Source of the DNA: Filosporella fistucella
Taxonomy: Eukaryota; Ascomycota; Leotiomycetes; Helotiales
Assembly: GCA_030077755.1 (NCBI GenBank)
Contig: JAQJZZ010000014.1
Location: 2,790,001 to 2,854,000, forward strand
Length of the DNA stretch: 64,000 bases
Direction: 5' to 3'
Shown: positions 1 to 11,359 of the stretch, piece after piece
Layout: every line of letters starts with the position of its first letter
How positions within the stretch are numbered: the first letter of the stretch is position 1
Program-made: the position numbers and the translations under genes
Notes under the pieces: generated by a model
The model's input: the letters and a program-made list of their open reading frames with translations, nothing else
Database searches by the model: none
What the model was told of the DNA's origin: nothing

Positions 1-1518
1 GTGCTAAGTGCTAAGCAACAAGAAAAGAAACTTGGCCCACATGAAATCTGGGGAGCTATCACCACCACCGAGTTTGAAATTTATATGGGAGTCACTGCGA
101 TTCTGATTGCAATACTGGCTTGGGCAAGCCCGAGGTACGGGAACAAAACCATCCTGATTGACCTAGGGCTGGTGGGGCTATTCGGTGAGTATGTGAAACA
201 AGTGCATGTTCTTTACTAACTCTTAAAAGGCGGATATACCGCTCTTGCAACCAAAGGTGTTGCCTCGATGCTATCTTATACATTATGGAGAGCTCTTACA
301 ACGCCGGTCACTTACGCCCTTCTTGCGGTACTGGTTGGTACCGCAATTCTTCAGGTCAAGTACGTTAACAAAGCCCTGCAACGATTTGATTCTACTCAGG
401 TTATACCCGTACAGTTCGTTATGTTTACTCTGTCGGTGATTATTGGAAGCGCCATTCTCTATCGAGATTTCGAAAAAGTACAAGCCGAAAATGTGAGCAA
501 ATTCATTGGTGGATGTCTTTTGACATTTTTCGGAGTCTTCTTGATCACAAGTGGTAGACCGAGAAGGGATGAAGAAGAAGACGAGGAAGAGTCCGACGAA
601 GAGGGAGAAGAACGGATTGGCCTGCGAGATCAAGATGGCGTTGGAGAGGAACCGCTGCCTGAAAATCCAAGGCGGTTTGATTCTGTCCGCAGGCGGTCAG
701 CTATGGCTCAGAATGGTGGTGATGCTGCAGATGACGAAGCTTTTGAAGCTAGGAGAAATTCTCGAGTGAGCTTTGCTGAGCCGTCCTCGCGGCCACGAAC
801 ACCCAGAATGTATTCCAGCTCGTCAATTCTGCCACCACGCTTCCCCCAGGAAATAGTTGTGGGCGATGAGGACGCACCACTGCTCAGCAATCCCTGGAGA
901 AGCTCTTCTGATGATCTATTACAAGCTGTTAAGCATCCTGGAATGCAGACTACCATATCTTCTCCTGTTCTACCTACGGAGGCACAGATGTCTTCGACAG
1001 ACTCGTTGAAACCGCCTGCGCCACCTAATCTGAGAACCCATTCTCAGGGCAATCCCCACACACATCCAAACCAGCAACAATCTCCTGCACCGCCTCAACC
1101 GGATAGACCTATGACGCCGGCGAGGCATTCCATATCCAGGATGATGCCCGGACCACTTTTATCCCCATTATCTGGGGGTCTCAGTGTGGTGGTAGCTGAC
1201 TCTCTGCGTCGGGGCGTTGATCCTGCTGTTAGAAGTAGAAGCTTTCGGAAACTTCGACGTTCTAAATCTGGGTCTCAACGATTTTCCCAAGGTCAAGAGG
1301 GAGAAGATGAATTCGGTACATCACCTTCTAAAGTGGTGACAATTACAGATGATGGAATCAGCAAGTCTTTGGGGACGGAAAGCACGGGCGAGTGGTCGAA
1401 ATTAACCCGTGCGAGGAGTTTAAGCAATACGCTTGGTGAATTAATAAGAGGGAAGAGGCAGAAAACAGATAATGGTGACAGTAGGGATGAGGAGGCTGGC
1501 GGACCAAGTGGCACATGA
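1..1518 (+). CDS. NIPA-type magnesium transporter, 3' part
   Basis: Partial gene entering from the left edge; exons <1..184 and 230..1518 around a 45-bp intron (GTGAGT donor, TACTAAC branch, AAG acceptor). Joining restores the run LFGGYTALATKGVASMLSYT, characteristic of the NIPA / DUF803 magnesium-transporter family. At least five hydrophobic segments are visible before residue ~160 of the window part; the family normally has about nine, so the N-terminal helices lie outside. After the last helix comes an acidic stretch (RRDEEEDEEESDEEGEE) and a ~300-residue Ser/Pro/Arg-rich hydrophilic tail, probably cytosolic and disordered, as is common in fungal members. Family members carry Mg2+ across plasma or endosomal membranes. 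The GTG at base 1 is not a credible start. Identification is firm; substrate is inferred from the family. Confidence 0.88.
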
Positions 1519-2753
1519 TTACACCCTTGGTCTCGATGGAGTTTTGATGGACCCGGATGGGCTTTGTTGCATATGTAGACTTGCTTTTTGTACAAATTGG
1601 ATGGTTTTGCATAGGGTTAGGAGCGCTTGCGTTTGAATGCGAAGTTTTGTCTATACTTGATTCTAGAACAAAAGTTCCCCACACATGCATTGGCAATCAA
1701 CTTGGGAAATATGCTCGCAGAATTTCAAAAACAAAATGAGGCAAATGTCAAATGATGCAATGATTGTAGATATACGGCAAGTGCCAGTTTTATACAGAGA
1801 AAGAAAGATTATAACGTGAGAGGGGTTCTTTTGGTTTCAGTGGGCAAAATAAGCTACTTCATATTAAGGTGCAAGTGGCTGAGAAATTGGTTTGCAAGTA
1901 GAGGATTGATTGCGACAGAGAGCTCCTGCCAACACTACATGCTCAGATTTTAGTTGCAGCTATTTTAGTAATCTATTCAGAAGATCTGGTCGACAGCCCC
2001 GGGAATACAAGGTGTCGAGGTTCATGTGGTAAAACGCGCTATGTTCTCCTCAAGCAGCCTCGAATTGTGGGGCTCCTATTGTTCAGGGCATGAAATGTCT
2101 AGAGTGGTTTGTCTAAAGGACGTGGTGTGGAAATGAGAGTGCTTTTAGCGTGTTTACCCTTTATTCCTGGAGAAATGGGCAGCATCGTTCATATCGATAA
2201 GTCTTTCTTCTTTCTCAAAACCTGATTCATTTACTGCTTATACTAATGGGTCAATTGTTCTTACCCGGCACTTGTCTTTTCATATTATTCATAGATGGCG
2301 GGCCATTGGGAGTTGCGGAGGGGGTGCAGTAGAATTCAATTTGAGAGTGGCGTATGGCAATTCATAGTTTGAGAATCTCTATAAGGGTGCGTTTACTGAT
2401 GCATTGTCAACTTCCAGGACTTCCTAAAACTGAGCTCACAACAAATACCATTTCCAATTGAGTCAAAGACTCAAATCTCTCGAGACAGAACACTTCATTC
2501 CGAAGCATTTCGACACATGTCCACAATGGGACGCGTGATTTGAAAACTGCCCTTGCACCAGCCAACCAGTTCGCAAGAGGAACTCGAATCACAACAAATT
2601 TCATCATCGGCCCTCTCCAATATTTAAGGAATTCCTTGTTACTGGCTACAATTTGCTCTTTATATCACAACACCAAACCTTCAGCTTACACTATCCTAAG
2701 ATACTGCCTCTCACTTCCATAGCCTACTTAGCGTATGGTAAATTAGCGTCAAA
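1519..2753. other. Intergenic, no gene seen
   Basis: About 1.2 kb without a credible coding region; the only ORFs are 60-110 codons, lack splice partners and look compositionally random. The last ~150 bp hold a CAATATTTAAGG stretch near 2617-2628 that could serve as core promoter for the next gene. Confidence 0.6.
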
Positions 2754-3484
2754 ATGTTTTTCAAAGAGCCGAACAAAACTGAAATCCTTTACTGGATATT
2801 TTACTGGAACAAGCGACATCATCCTATTGACCAGATTTATGTCAAGGATGTTGAATCGCGCGACTTCGAGGAAGTGAAACAGTTAGAATATAACAATCGT
2901 GAGCAGATGGAGAGAGCGAATCAGGTTCAAAAAGACTGTGTACTGGTCATGGCAAAGCTAGAGCAGGTCAGTGAAGCGAAAAATGATACCGATTTTGAAC
3001 AGGTGGACTGGGATACGCTTTGCAGAAAAATCAGATATCTTTCAGCTGCTTTTGACTACGCTAATAGTAATTACAAAACGTGTAAACGAGAGAAAGCTGA
3101 GAGGGAGGCCGGAGGGAGTAAACACTTGCGGCAAGCTACAATGACGAAAACACCTCTTATGGTGCACATAGAGGCCGAACGTTCAACAATGAAAGGCAGG
3201 GTGTCAACAAAAATGGCAACGGTAGGGAGCTCTGTCTCAACTTCCACGTCAATTATGGCACCTACCGATATGTCGACTGTCATTCCGACCTCCATGCCGA
3301 ACATTATCCCAACAGGTATGCTAATGCTTAAAGGGGCAAGAAGTGAGGAAGAGAAAGAGGCGAAGCTAAATCAGTAAGTCAAGTTTCGCCCTGTTTTTGT
3401 CTTACCCTTGCAATACCATACTGATATGTCTCTAGGGCATATATGGAGGGCATGAGAATCGCTTCGGAAGTTAAAAAATTCTGA
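2754..3484 (+). CDS. Hypothetical protein, coiled-coil-like N-terminal half
   Basis: I do not recognise this protein. Exons 2754..3373 and 3436..3484, 222 residues. The intron has a perfect GTAAGT donor, a CTGAT branch and a TCTAG acceptor, and splicing replaces an immediate stop with a short tail ending EVKKF. Residues ~1-125 are charged and helical-looking (KDVESRDFEEVKQLEY, REQMERANQVQKD) and probably form a coiled coil; residues ~130-200 are Met/Ser/Thr-rich with repeated MAPTDMSTVIPTSMPN-like phrases. No signal peptide, membrane segment or known catalytic motif is visible. The start is the first ATG of a long open frame. The gene lies alone between two intergenic regions on the same strand as its neighbours. 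Confidence 0.6.
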
Positions 3485-3590
3485 TGTGCATAGAGGGATA
3501 GACTCACCTCCTAACCATATGACCATATGAGGAGTTGTAGGGTTGAGTCATGAGGGTTATGTCCGGAAGCATCTTTAAGACTAGTAGGTT

Positions 3591-3827
3591 ATTGGTGGGA
3601 AGATGATACCAGAATCATACAGAGCATGCAAGTTTAGTGAACGGGTTCGTCCTACATATGTATACTAGCATATCAAACATTCGGTGGTTACCCAAGCATT
3701 TCAGAATGGCAGATTATCGGTGTGTGTAATGGCGGGAAATGACCATCCAAATGCCTGTAGGCTAAGTGAACGAGTTCGTCCCACATGTGTACAAGGATAA
3801 TCGAACATTCAGTGGTTACTCAAGCAT
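3591..3827 (+). repeat. Imperfect direct duplication, ~100 bp, in promoter
   Basis: Two related blocks, 3591..3699 and 3728..3827, begin TTGGTGGGAA / ATGGCGGGAA and end GGTTACCCAAGCAT / GGTTACTCAAGCAT. Both contain a palindrome (GAACGGGTTC and GAACGAGTTC) followed by GTCCYACATRTGTA. They lie about 110-340 bp upstream of the TATA box at 3934, so the duplication sits in the probable promoter of the gene starting at 4071. Confidence 0.65.
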
Positions 3828-3933
3828 CAACGCATCATGAATGTGTTATCAGAATTTCTAAGTTTGCTACCTCTTGATTCAGGCGGATACATCTCACACT
3901 CATTATCCAGGCTAACACTTTCTCACCGGTGTC

Positions 3934-3940
3934 TATATAA
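3934..3940 (+). promoter_or_regulatory. TATA box of the gene at 4071
   Basis: TATATAA within CGGTGTCTATATAAGACTTC, 131 bp before the preferred ATG at 4071 and followed by a pyrimidine/adenine-rich leader ending at that ATG. It falls inside the longer open frame that begins at 3837, which argues that the upstream ATG is not used. Confidence 0.55.
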
Positions 3941-4070
3941 GACTTCATCATATCTTATCGACATCACATTTCTACAATCAAGATCTTCATCTCAACATTT
4001 CGCTTTGATAAAATCCTATCATAAACAACAAAGAACACTGTCTTCTACATCCACTTTTGCTTCAGATAGC

Positions 4071-5087
4071 ATGCCAAAACAACAGAAAGTCAGAGTTGGT
4101 GATCGTGCAGAGGTAGATGGTTTGAAAGCCAACTTGCAGATTCATCCACGTCAGAGCCCAAAAGTACAGGTGTCAGCGGAAGGTACACCAGCTATGAAGC
4201 CACCTAGGACTTTAAAAGCAAATCCTAGGCCAGAGCTTTCCAGGCTAGGACCTTCCACCCCTTCAAAGCCTAAGCCAAAACCTAAGCTTGCACAACCCAA
4301 GGCAGAATCTTCTGGGGTAGGACACTCCACGCCAGTACAATCAAAGCCAGGATACACCAAACCTGCAGAACCCAAACGGGAAACCCGTAAGCCAGTTTAT
4401 CTAAGTTCTACACAACATCAACCTGCAAGAGTCAAGCCCGAACAATCAACTCCTATACTATCCAAATCAGGGTCTTCCAACCCATCACAAGTTAAGTTTG
4501 CACAATCCAAGCCAGCACCGTCTGCGCCGGTACAGCACACACCAGGAAACTCTAAGCCAGAGCACTTCAAGCTAGACCAGTCTAAGTCAGCACCATCCAA
4601 AGCAGAGGCTTCTAAGCCAGGACAATCAAAATCAGGTCAAAACCAAGATCCCCAGATCGGGCAATCCTCAAAGAACATGCAAGGCTCTAAGCCACTTTTC
4701 GCAGACAGGTCAATATCATTTTACCCAGCTAATATCACTCGACTGACTGCTTTGAATAGGTTACAAGCATCCGGATCTCGCAAAGATGCTACGTTGGAGG
4801 ATTCTCGAAGTTTACAGAAGACTGGATCTTTAAGGGACGGCAATTCGAATTCTACCTCGAGAACGAAGGTAGCAGAGACACGTACAGGAGTCACAGGAAT
4901 TGAAACTAGTATTCAATTAAACCGTCGCCTAGAGAAGCAAGAAAGGAATGAGAAGGAGACGCCATCAGAAAGGCTTAGACGAAAGGCAAGGGAAAAGATG
5001 ATTGAGGACGCATTGTTGAAGGCACAGAACAATGCCCGGGAACTACATTTGGAGCTGGAAGGTCCGCCTCTGAAGGGGAAAAAGTAG
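4071..5087 (+). CDS. Lys/Pro/Ser/Gln-rich disordered repeat protein
   Basis: Unrecognised; 338 residues from ATG 4071. The frame is open from 3837, but a TATA box and a typical UTR lie inside that extension, so I prefer the start beginning MPKQQKVRV. Residues ~55-205 are a chain of degenerate ~10-12-residue units built on SKP, QSKP and PSKP (for example PAPSAPVQHTPGNSKPEHFK), strongly basic and certainly disordered. The C-terminal ~90 residues are different: highly charged, with a probable helix (SERLRRKAREKMIEDALLKA). There is no signal peptide or membrane segment, so it is probably cytosolic or nuclear. Such composition suits a scaffold, microtubule- or nucleic-acid-associated protein, but nothing in the sequence fixes a function. 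Confidence 0.6.
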   Translation: MPKQQKVRVGDRAEVDGLKANLQIHPRQSPKVQVSAEGTPAMKPPRTLKANPRPELSRLGPSTPSKPKPKPKLAQPKAESSGVGHSTPVQSKPGYTKPAEPKRETRKPVYLSSTQHQPARVKPEQSTPILSKSGSSNPSQVKFAQSKPAPSAPVQHTPGNSKPEHFKLDQSKSAPSKAEASKPGQSKSGQNQDPQIGQSSKNMQGSKPLFADRSISFYPANITRLTALNRLQASGSRKDATLEDSRSLQKTGSLRDGNSNSTSRTKVAETRTGVTGIETSIQLNRRLEKQERNEKETPSERLRRKAREKMIEDALLKAQNNARELHLELEGPPLKGKK

Positions 5088-5246
5088 TATAGTGAGCATT
5101 ACCATGTGTATATTTATCCTGCATGTGGTCCCGTTTGTCCGCCCACCGACTCTAGGACTCCAAATGAATATATGTTACACTATACCAGAACGCCAGCATT
5201 CCATTCAGTTCGTGGTAAATAGAACATTAAATGTCAGATCCAACCC

Positions 5247-5279
<33 letters not shown>

Positions 5280-6071
5280 CTGATTCTGTTTTAGTGTTTG
5301 GATGTGAGCAGCTACTACGTGAACCTGAGCCGAGGGTGAGCATTCCTGAGCATGCGCTGAGGGGCCATTTTAACTCCCATATGGACTTATTTCGGCTTCC
5401 TTGATGCTCGGTTACACTTTCCTCAATTTTTTTTTCCAATTTAGCTCCCAAGAGCTTCCCCTGAGCCATTTTTTGTTCCACATTCGCTTACAATACGTGA
5501 TAATTATGCTAGCCTCACTATTCTATAACGTCTTATTAACATCCATAGGGGCAAGTTTATACAATTCGATTTTCAGTAGTACTTACATTACTCCTCTCTT
5601 GCTTCTATATATCTTAATACTATACCTTCCTCGGACGTCTCTTTTCTCTTTCTTTTTCTCCTAGTTTTTTGTTTTGCTAATAAAGGGTAAAAGACTAAGG
5701 TGCTGTTATGGTAAAGGTGGGGAAACTGAGGGATAATATATATCAGAGGGCTACAATCAAGGTAGCGGAATTTCTGTGAGTCTGGAACGTCATATTTGGT
5801 TTCAATTGTTCCAGGGAAGTTTTCAAGGGAGCTAAAGAACGATTATTAGATAATTGAGGTATTTGTGCCAATATGGTAGAAGAGGATGTGAGAGAAACAA
5901 CAGTGGTGCAAGATACGAGAGTGACAAGTCACGCACGCTTTCTTCCCTCTATAAACAATGACCTGAAATATCTACTGGCACTTTACAGACTACATTTGTC
6001 ACTTGCCACTACTGAGCCATGACCCCATCAATTATACTACGTACCCAATATGCAAAATTGTTTCCCTTCTA
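5088..6071. other. Intergenic with poly-C tract, no gene seen
   Basis: Region between two convergent genes (3' ends facing). It holds the C29 run at 5249..5277 and T-rich stretches, with no supported ORF. Confidence 0.6.
5249..5277 (+). repeat. C29 homopolymer
   Basis: Twenty-nine consecutive C on the + strand (AACC then 27 more C, then GGC), in the 3' flank of the gene ending at 5087. The G-rich complement could form a G-quadruplex and the C strand an i-motif. Homopolymers of this length are also length-unstable and error-prone in assemblies, so the exact count is uncertain. Confidence 0.9.
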
Positions 6072-7301
6072 TCATGTCGCTCTCACATCTGGCGTGTGTG
6101 CGCGTCCAAGTTCAGGACTCCCCGTGTGTTCCATCTCTGCAATCGGCGGCCCGTTCCATGCCTTTAATCTCTGTTCGGACAGGTAGCTCGAATGTGGATT
6201 GGAGGGACCAATGTAACTCGGATTCGACGGCGTTGGGTCATACACCTGAGGCGGGTCCTTGTTTTTCCTTTTCAACAGCCATACCAACGCAAGAATAAAC
6301 GCAAAGGTTAAGGCTGCGCCACCTATAGCAATACCAGCAATTGATCCCGTTCCGATAGGTGACGATGAAGAACTTGGTTGTGGGGTCTGCGACACTGCAG
6401 ATGTTGTGGAGGGAGTAGAAGTCGCGGAGGAACTAGAAGGGGAGACGGTCGAAGGTACAAATGGAGCAGCAGTACTGGCAAGGGTACCAGTCGAAATGGC
6501 TCCGTTCGGTCCAAGGTTATTTAAATCGTATGCTGCACAGTTTGGATTTGCTGCCAATTCGCATTCTTGGTCCTGACAGATACTAAAGAGTTGTCCATTA
6601 AGTGGTGGAGAGCATCGAACATTGTATCTCGCGTTCATCGAAGTTGATATTTGGTTGCTGTCCTGAGTGCTGAAGCCGAAGTACTGGGTGGAGAGAGCGA
6701 TCTGATGAATAAAATGGCCAACTTCTGTTTGGTTTAGATCCATATATTTGTGGACGTATGCAAGATTTAGTGAGGGTCTAGGATCAGGAGGCAATGGTAG
6801 CTTGGCTGTGCACCCAAATACATAGGGCCCAAAGGCAGCTATCCAATGGTTGAAAAGTTGACTACTGTTTGTCAGAATACTACAAAATGAAATTGAATAG
6901 CTGCCATACTATTCATTTGTGGTATTTGGCATAACGATGCTAGAAGTCTGCCCAGTGAGGAATGCCGTCAAAGGAACCTTCCCTCCACCGTTGAGCCAAT
7001 TAACTGCTGTAGGCCGACCATTGATATTCGTCGAATCAAGAGTTCCATTGAACCAAGGCAAAAGATCCACGCTGATGTTTTGAAATGTTCCAGGATTGAA
7101 AATCCCAGTTATCTCACTCGAAACATTAGGCAATCCCGTTCCGCCTGCAAATGCAAGGGCGAGAATGCTTTGCACAAGCTTGTACTGCGTTTCTGTGGTA
7201 TTGGAGCCATAAAGGTTAGTCGCGTAGTAGTCACACATAGACGCATTGCTGGGTCTTTGGGCAAGAGCCGGTAAGAGTAAAAGTGAGAGAATCAGCAACA
7301 T
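6072..7301 (-). CDS. Secreted/surface protein with one C-terminal TM helix
   Basis: Exons 7301..6910 and 6864..6072 (45-bp intron, GTATGG donor, ACAG acceptor), 394 residues. The ATG at 7301 was chosen because it opens directly with a signal peptide (MLLILSLLLLPALAQ); the frame extends further upstream without one. The ectodomain (~20-270) has several N-glycosylation sequons (NAS, NTT, NVS, NIS, NGT) and scattered Cys; it is followed by a Ser/Thr/Pro-rich stalk, a single hydrophobic helix (AGIAIGGAALTFAFILALVW) with a KRKNK stop-transfer, and a ~65-residue cytosolic tail. This type I topology is clear. I do not recognise the ectodomain family; a stalked wall sensor or a surface protein are possibilities only. 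Confidence 0.75.
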
Positions 7302-10300
7302 GGTTGCTTGAAGAGGAGAGGTTGACGGCCAGGGGGACAAGAGGGATACAGCTCTGATGACAAAGACAGCAACATGCAAGATTTTCAGTATAGGACGAAC
7401 TGCTGCAGAATAATATTGTATCCCGTACTGGTTTTGGAAGGAGCCTTCGGAGGACATAAATGCTTTTTCCTCGTCCGAATTGGTGCATTGTGGAAAGTGA
7501 GCTAGCAACCAGACACATCCGATTGGTTGAAATAACACCTATCAGAGCATCCTGACAATGTCTTCGCTACTTGGGGTCGAAGTGTCAAATATGTCGATGG
7601 AGGCGCACGGAGCTGAAATGCATGTTGCCCGTTGGGTGGTGCTCCTTATGGTATGTTGTGGCCATCTCTCCAGCCTCGCTATCATTGTGCATCATCTAGA
7701 ATATGCTCGACCAAATGAAACACCATGAAAAATACAGAGGAAGGTCCATCTCAAGACATAACTCAATAACAGACGTCCACGGCTCTAGTTGACAATGGTT
7801 TCACTTACAATTCAAGCTTTCTGTACCAGGTAATACGGCGAAAACTACACCATTACTGCCCAGAAATTCCAAAACATTCCGATAAAGTGAGAAAGCTAGG
7901 CTCCAGCATGGTGTCGGGAAGCTATTGAGCGGATTGAAAACTCGTCCGAATCATATCGAGCCATATGCCGCTACTGAAATTAAAGACGTGAAAGCCACTA
8001 AAGTGCAAGCGATTGATGTAGCAACGCCCCAGCTGACTACAGTCAGACCTCAGGCGAGACATTGGAAACCCACCCTTGAGGCAGCAACAAGAGCAATTGC
8101 TGAATTCTAGAAAATATCAAATAAACCCACAATGTCACGACAAGATGAGAAGTAGAGGATAGTAATAACTTACAGATTAGAGAGCCATGATTTAGATCAT
8201 GTTCATGAATATGACCCCTTTCTCAAAGTAACAACGACGTAGAGAGGGACAGAGGGTGAGGAGAGCTGAACGAAAACAAAATTTCGGGACGGGCAGCGTT
8301 GACGGTAGACTTATCACTCCGTATTATCCACAAGATTGAGATTATCAACTTACAGCACAAAAGGAAAAGGAAAAAGGAAAAGGAAAAAAGGAACAAAATG
8401 ATGGTCATAAACCCGCCAACCCCGCTAACAACGGTGCTCCAGAATATCACTTCACATTAATACTTGCATTCTTCGTCCGCTAGGCAACTTTTCCAGCCGC
8501 GTCAAATCCAAGGAGAATTCCTGCAGTTTCAAGACATGGCAAGACACCAGTTGCAGCTTACAGGAGCGCCCGATCCGTTGTATGTCGTCATGAAGGCTTC
8601 TTCGGTTGTTCTGAACTCTCATGTATCTACTGTACCCATTGGTAGCCGATTTATCTTGAGAAAGAAGTCGAATAGAACAAGGAAAGTGGAGCATTGGAAT
8701 ATAAAACAGAAGAGACGCGTCAAGCTTCAGTTATTTCTAAAAAGGCCAAATGTGGTCCGGGGGAGCGACTCGCGTGGTAAATAGTTGACCAATACAGCAA
8801 GTGCTAGAAGTACTTCGATGCAAATCTATTGAATTGCCCGAAATTCCACACTTGTAACATTAGGAGGGAAGTCTTGCTTCAGGAATGCAATTTCCTGACA
8901 AGTTGTCAGCATCAAAGTTTACTCACATGGAAGTTGATTATTTAGCTCCAGAAATCATGCAGCTCACTGCTGCTGAGTATTGCCTACACTCCCGAGTTAG
9001 CAAATGATTTCCGCAACTGCCAGAGTTTACTCACTTGCACAAAACATTGTCCAAGCTATAGCACTCCACAAAGCTACCACAAATCTAAAGAGCAGCGATA
9101 CTTTGATCCCCCAGCTTCAGCTGCCCGAAGACAAATCGACCCAGCTGATGGGAGCGCAGAGTACATGTTTGCGATCAGCTGTAAAGTTACGAAAATGAAT
9201 GTATATGTGTTAATTTATCTCGCCGTATTTCTCTCGTCCTATTGGCGCCAAAAACTCGGTCTGAGGCGAACCACCTAGACTTCCACCAGCAGCGATCCAT
9301 TTGCTGAATGTGGGACTCGCGCTGCCCTGATGAAGAACAATGCAGCTGGTAAATTTAGTTTCGCTCAGGTATAAGAGCAGGTGAAACTTACTGAAAGTCG
9401 TCGATAAATCTTCGATGAGACCCGAAATTCTGTGGAGGACTTGACTGCATTATTAGATAAAAGAGATAATTGTCTAAATGATATAGGTCACACCACCTTA
9501 TATCCTGTCCGTGCCTGCGGCCTTGATCAGCTAGATGTAAATATTTACATGCATGTTTGCCAGCAAGTGATGGTGCGCTCCTTCAGTCCTATAAACTTTC
9601 CTGTCTTACCCTAAATTATGGGTTAAGAGTCGCTAGGGAAGATAGACAAGGCGTGTGTGTCCTATCGCAATCGGAGTTCGGATGGAAGACTGTAAGTGGC
9701 ACTAAATAAGCCTATTGTGAATCACACAGCAACCAGAGACATTTTCTTCTATATTAAGACGTAAATCTTTGACTGAAACCTGCAGGAATACACAGAGTCG
9801 ACGAAGGTGCTACTATTCCATGGAACTTGACTGTTTTGGCTTCTATTTCAGTTTCACTTCAAAAATGACAGAATTGCTGAACAGGTTCAAACCACGTGAG
9901 GAAATATTTCACTACCCAGTCAATATTATTGAAGAAAAATTGTTGCAGCTTAGCCACGAAATATTGGGCTTAGACAGGCTAACTTGATCGTGTGGTCTAA
10001 CCTGTTCGAATCTCAGGAAATTACTCGAAATATGAATATTACTGTATGATTCTGAATTAGCTTCCCTGATTCATATGACTGAAATGGATGTGTTTCCCTG
10101 CATAAGTTTGGCCAATCTCTAGAATTCAATATCTGTTGCTGTTCGTCCAGTCTCCTGTTCGCTATCGAGCAGGAAAGGGGGGCAAGCGAGAGCACGTGAT
10201 TAAACGAAAAAACGTGCAGTAGGAAAGGACAACCCAATCTGATTCATTCGAGACTTTTCAAGCGCCTTCCTTATGATGACTTTCCTTCCAGTTCAAAATT

Positions 10301-10456
10301 ATTGTAAGGCAAACGCATTCATCGTCTTTTTTGAATCATCCTTTCTAAAGCCTTCATTACTTGCTATACACCACATCTCAATATCCATTTCCGCGTTTCA
10401 CCAACCTAGAACACGGAACTAGCAATATACCCAAATCCTCCACTCCGCAAGGCAAT
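7302..10456. other. Gene-poor 3.2-kb intergenic region
   Basis: No ORF above ~106 codons and none with convincing splice partners. The ORF at 8464-8784 (+) and a 61-codon frame at 7925-8110 (+) are the longest; neither shows a domain. The region may include decayed transposon sequence, but I cannot identify any. Confidence 0.5.
8359..8393 (+). repeat. AAAAGG-type purine simple repeat
   Basis: Imperfect A4-6GG units in a ~35-bp run of pure purine. Confidence 0.8.
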
Positions 10457-11359
10457 ATGGTCGGCTCACCAGAACTAAGTCGGATTGAAAGGGAAATCGC
10501 GGTTGTGGCCAGCGAAGAGGCACAGCTTGTCAACGAATTTGACGAGGCCGACCAACCAGAATTCGCAACTGCCGAGTCTGCAAAGCCGGGAATGCGAGTC
10601 CTGGGCTTGGAACATTACAAACAGATACGAGACACATGGGATGAGAAAGATAGAGAGTTTTCTGAGTCACCCGTCAGTTCCGGCTACTCTTCTAAAATGA
10701 ATGCTGGTGAAACCAATCTGCACGACCCGAATTCGACACCGCAAACAGATTCTGCATCTGCCGAGGAAAGCCAGTCAAATTCGTCATATAGCCCTGTCGA
10801 TTCTATCGTACCAAGCGTTCCTCCTCCCCCAACAAGCTCTTGTTCAAACGACACGGGTTGTTTTGCTATTCCTAATTCCGTGTCTTACACGGGAGACTCG
10901 CAACAAGACGAAGATGACGAAACACTTGGGTTAGGCAAACTTTCCACGTCAAAAACGGTATCCGAGTTATCAGAGTCTGGAGATCTTACACCATTCCAAA
11001 AGTACAGAATGAAAATCATCTCCACACTCACCAGCTACTTGTACAACCTAGATCGTGGAGAGTTGTCGACAGGGGACAAACCTCATGTCGTGGTCTTGCA
11101 TGCCCTAATGAGACTTCTAGATATAGCGGAGGATGATTATGACGCTGACAAGGACGAATTTGAGGCCGAGAGACTCCAGGATCAACAGATTATGGGGGAG
11201 CTTAGTGATGAGCAAGTTGTTGCGCGTAGGATTGATAAATACAAGGGCTTTCTTGACTTGACTGCGGAGCCACTGGACCAGCCTTTGATGGGGTTGATCT
11301 CAAAAATCCTGGAAATAGCGGAGAAGAAGGGAACAGCTGATAAGGGAGAGCTTCAGTAG
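10457..11359 (+). CDS. Acidic hypothetical protein
   Basis: Unrecognised; 300 residues, single exon. I chose ATG 10457 (CAATATGG context) over the in-frame ATG-less extension from 10361, which reads like leader sequence. The N-terminal ~190 residues are acidic, Ser/Pro-rich and probably disordered (including PSVPPPPTSS and QQDEDDETLG). The C-terminal ~110 residues look folded and helical: LTPFQKYRMKIISTLTSYLY, a charged segment DDDYDADKDEFEAERLQ-like, then a final helix before the stop. No signal peptide or TM segment. Probably a cytosolic or nuclear protein restricted to related fungi. Coding status is supported by length and composition only. Confidence 0.65.
   Translation: MVGSPELSRIEREIAVVASEEAQLVNEFDEADQPEFATAESAKPGMRVLGLEHYKQIRDTWDEKDREFSESPVSSGYSSKMNAGETNLHDPNSTPQTDSASAEESQSNSSYSPVDSIVPSVPPPPTSSCSNDTGCFAIPNSVSYTGDSQQDEDDETLGLGKLSTSKTVSELSESGDLTPFQKYRMKIISTLTSYLYNLDRGELSTGDKPHVVVLHALMRLLDIAEDDYDADKDEFEAERLQDQQIMGELSDEQVVARRIDKYKGFLDLTAEPLDQPLMGLISKILEIAEKKGTADKGELQ

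Noticed and set aside
8464..8784. 106-codon plus-strand frame
   Set aside because: No domain or expression signals, and a competing minus frame overlaps it.
9985..10020. GTTCGAATCTC resembling a tRNA T-loop
   Set aside because: Flanking bases do not form the T-arm or acceptor stems.
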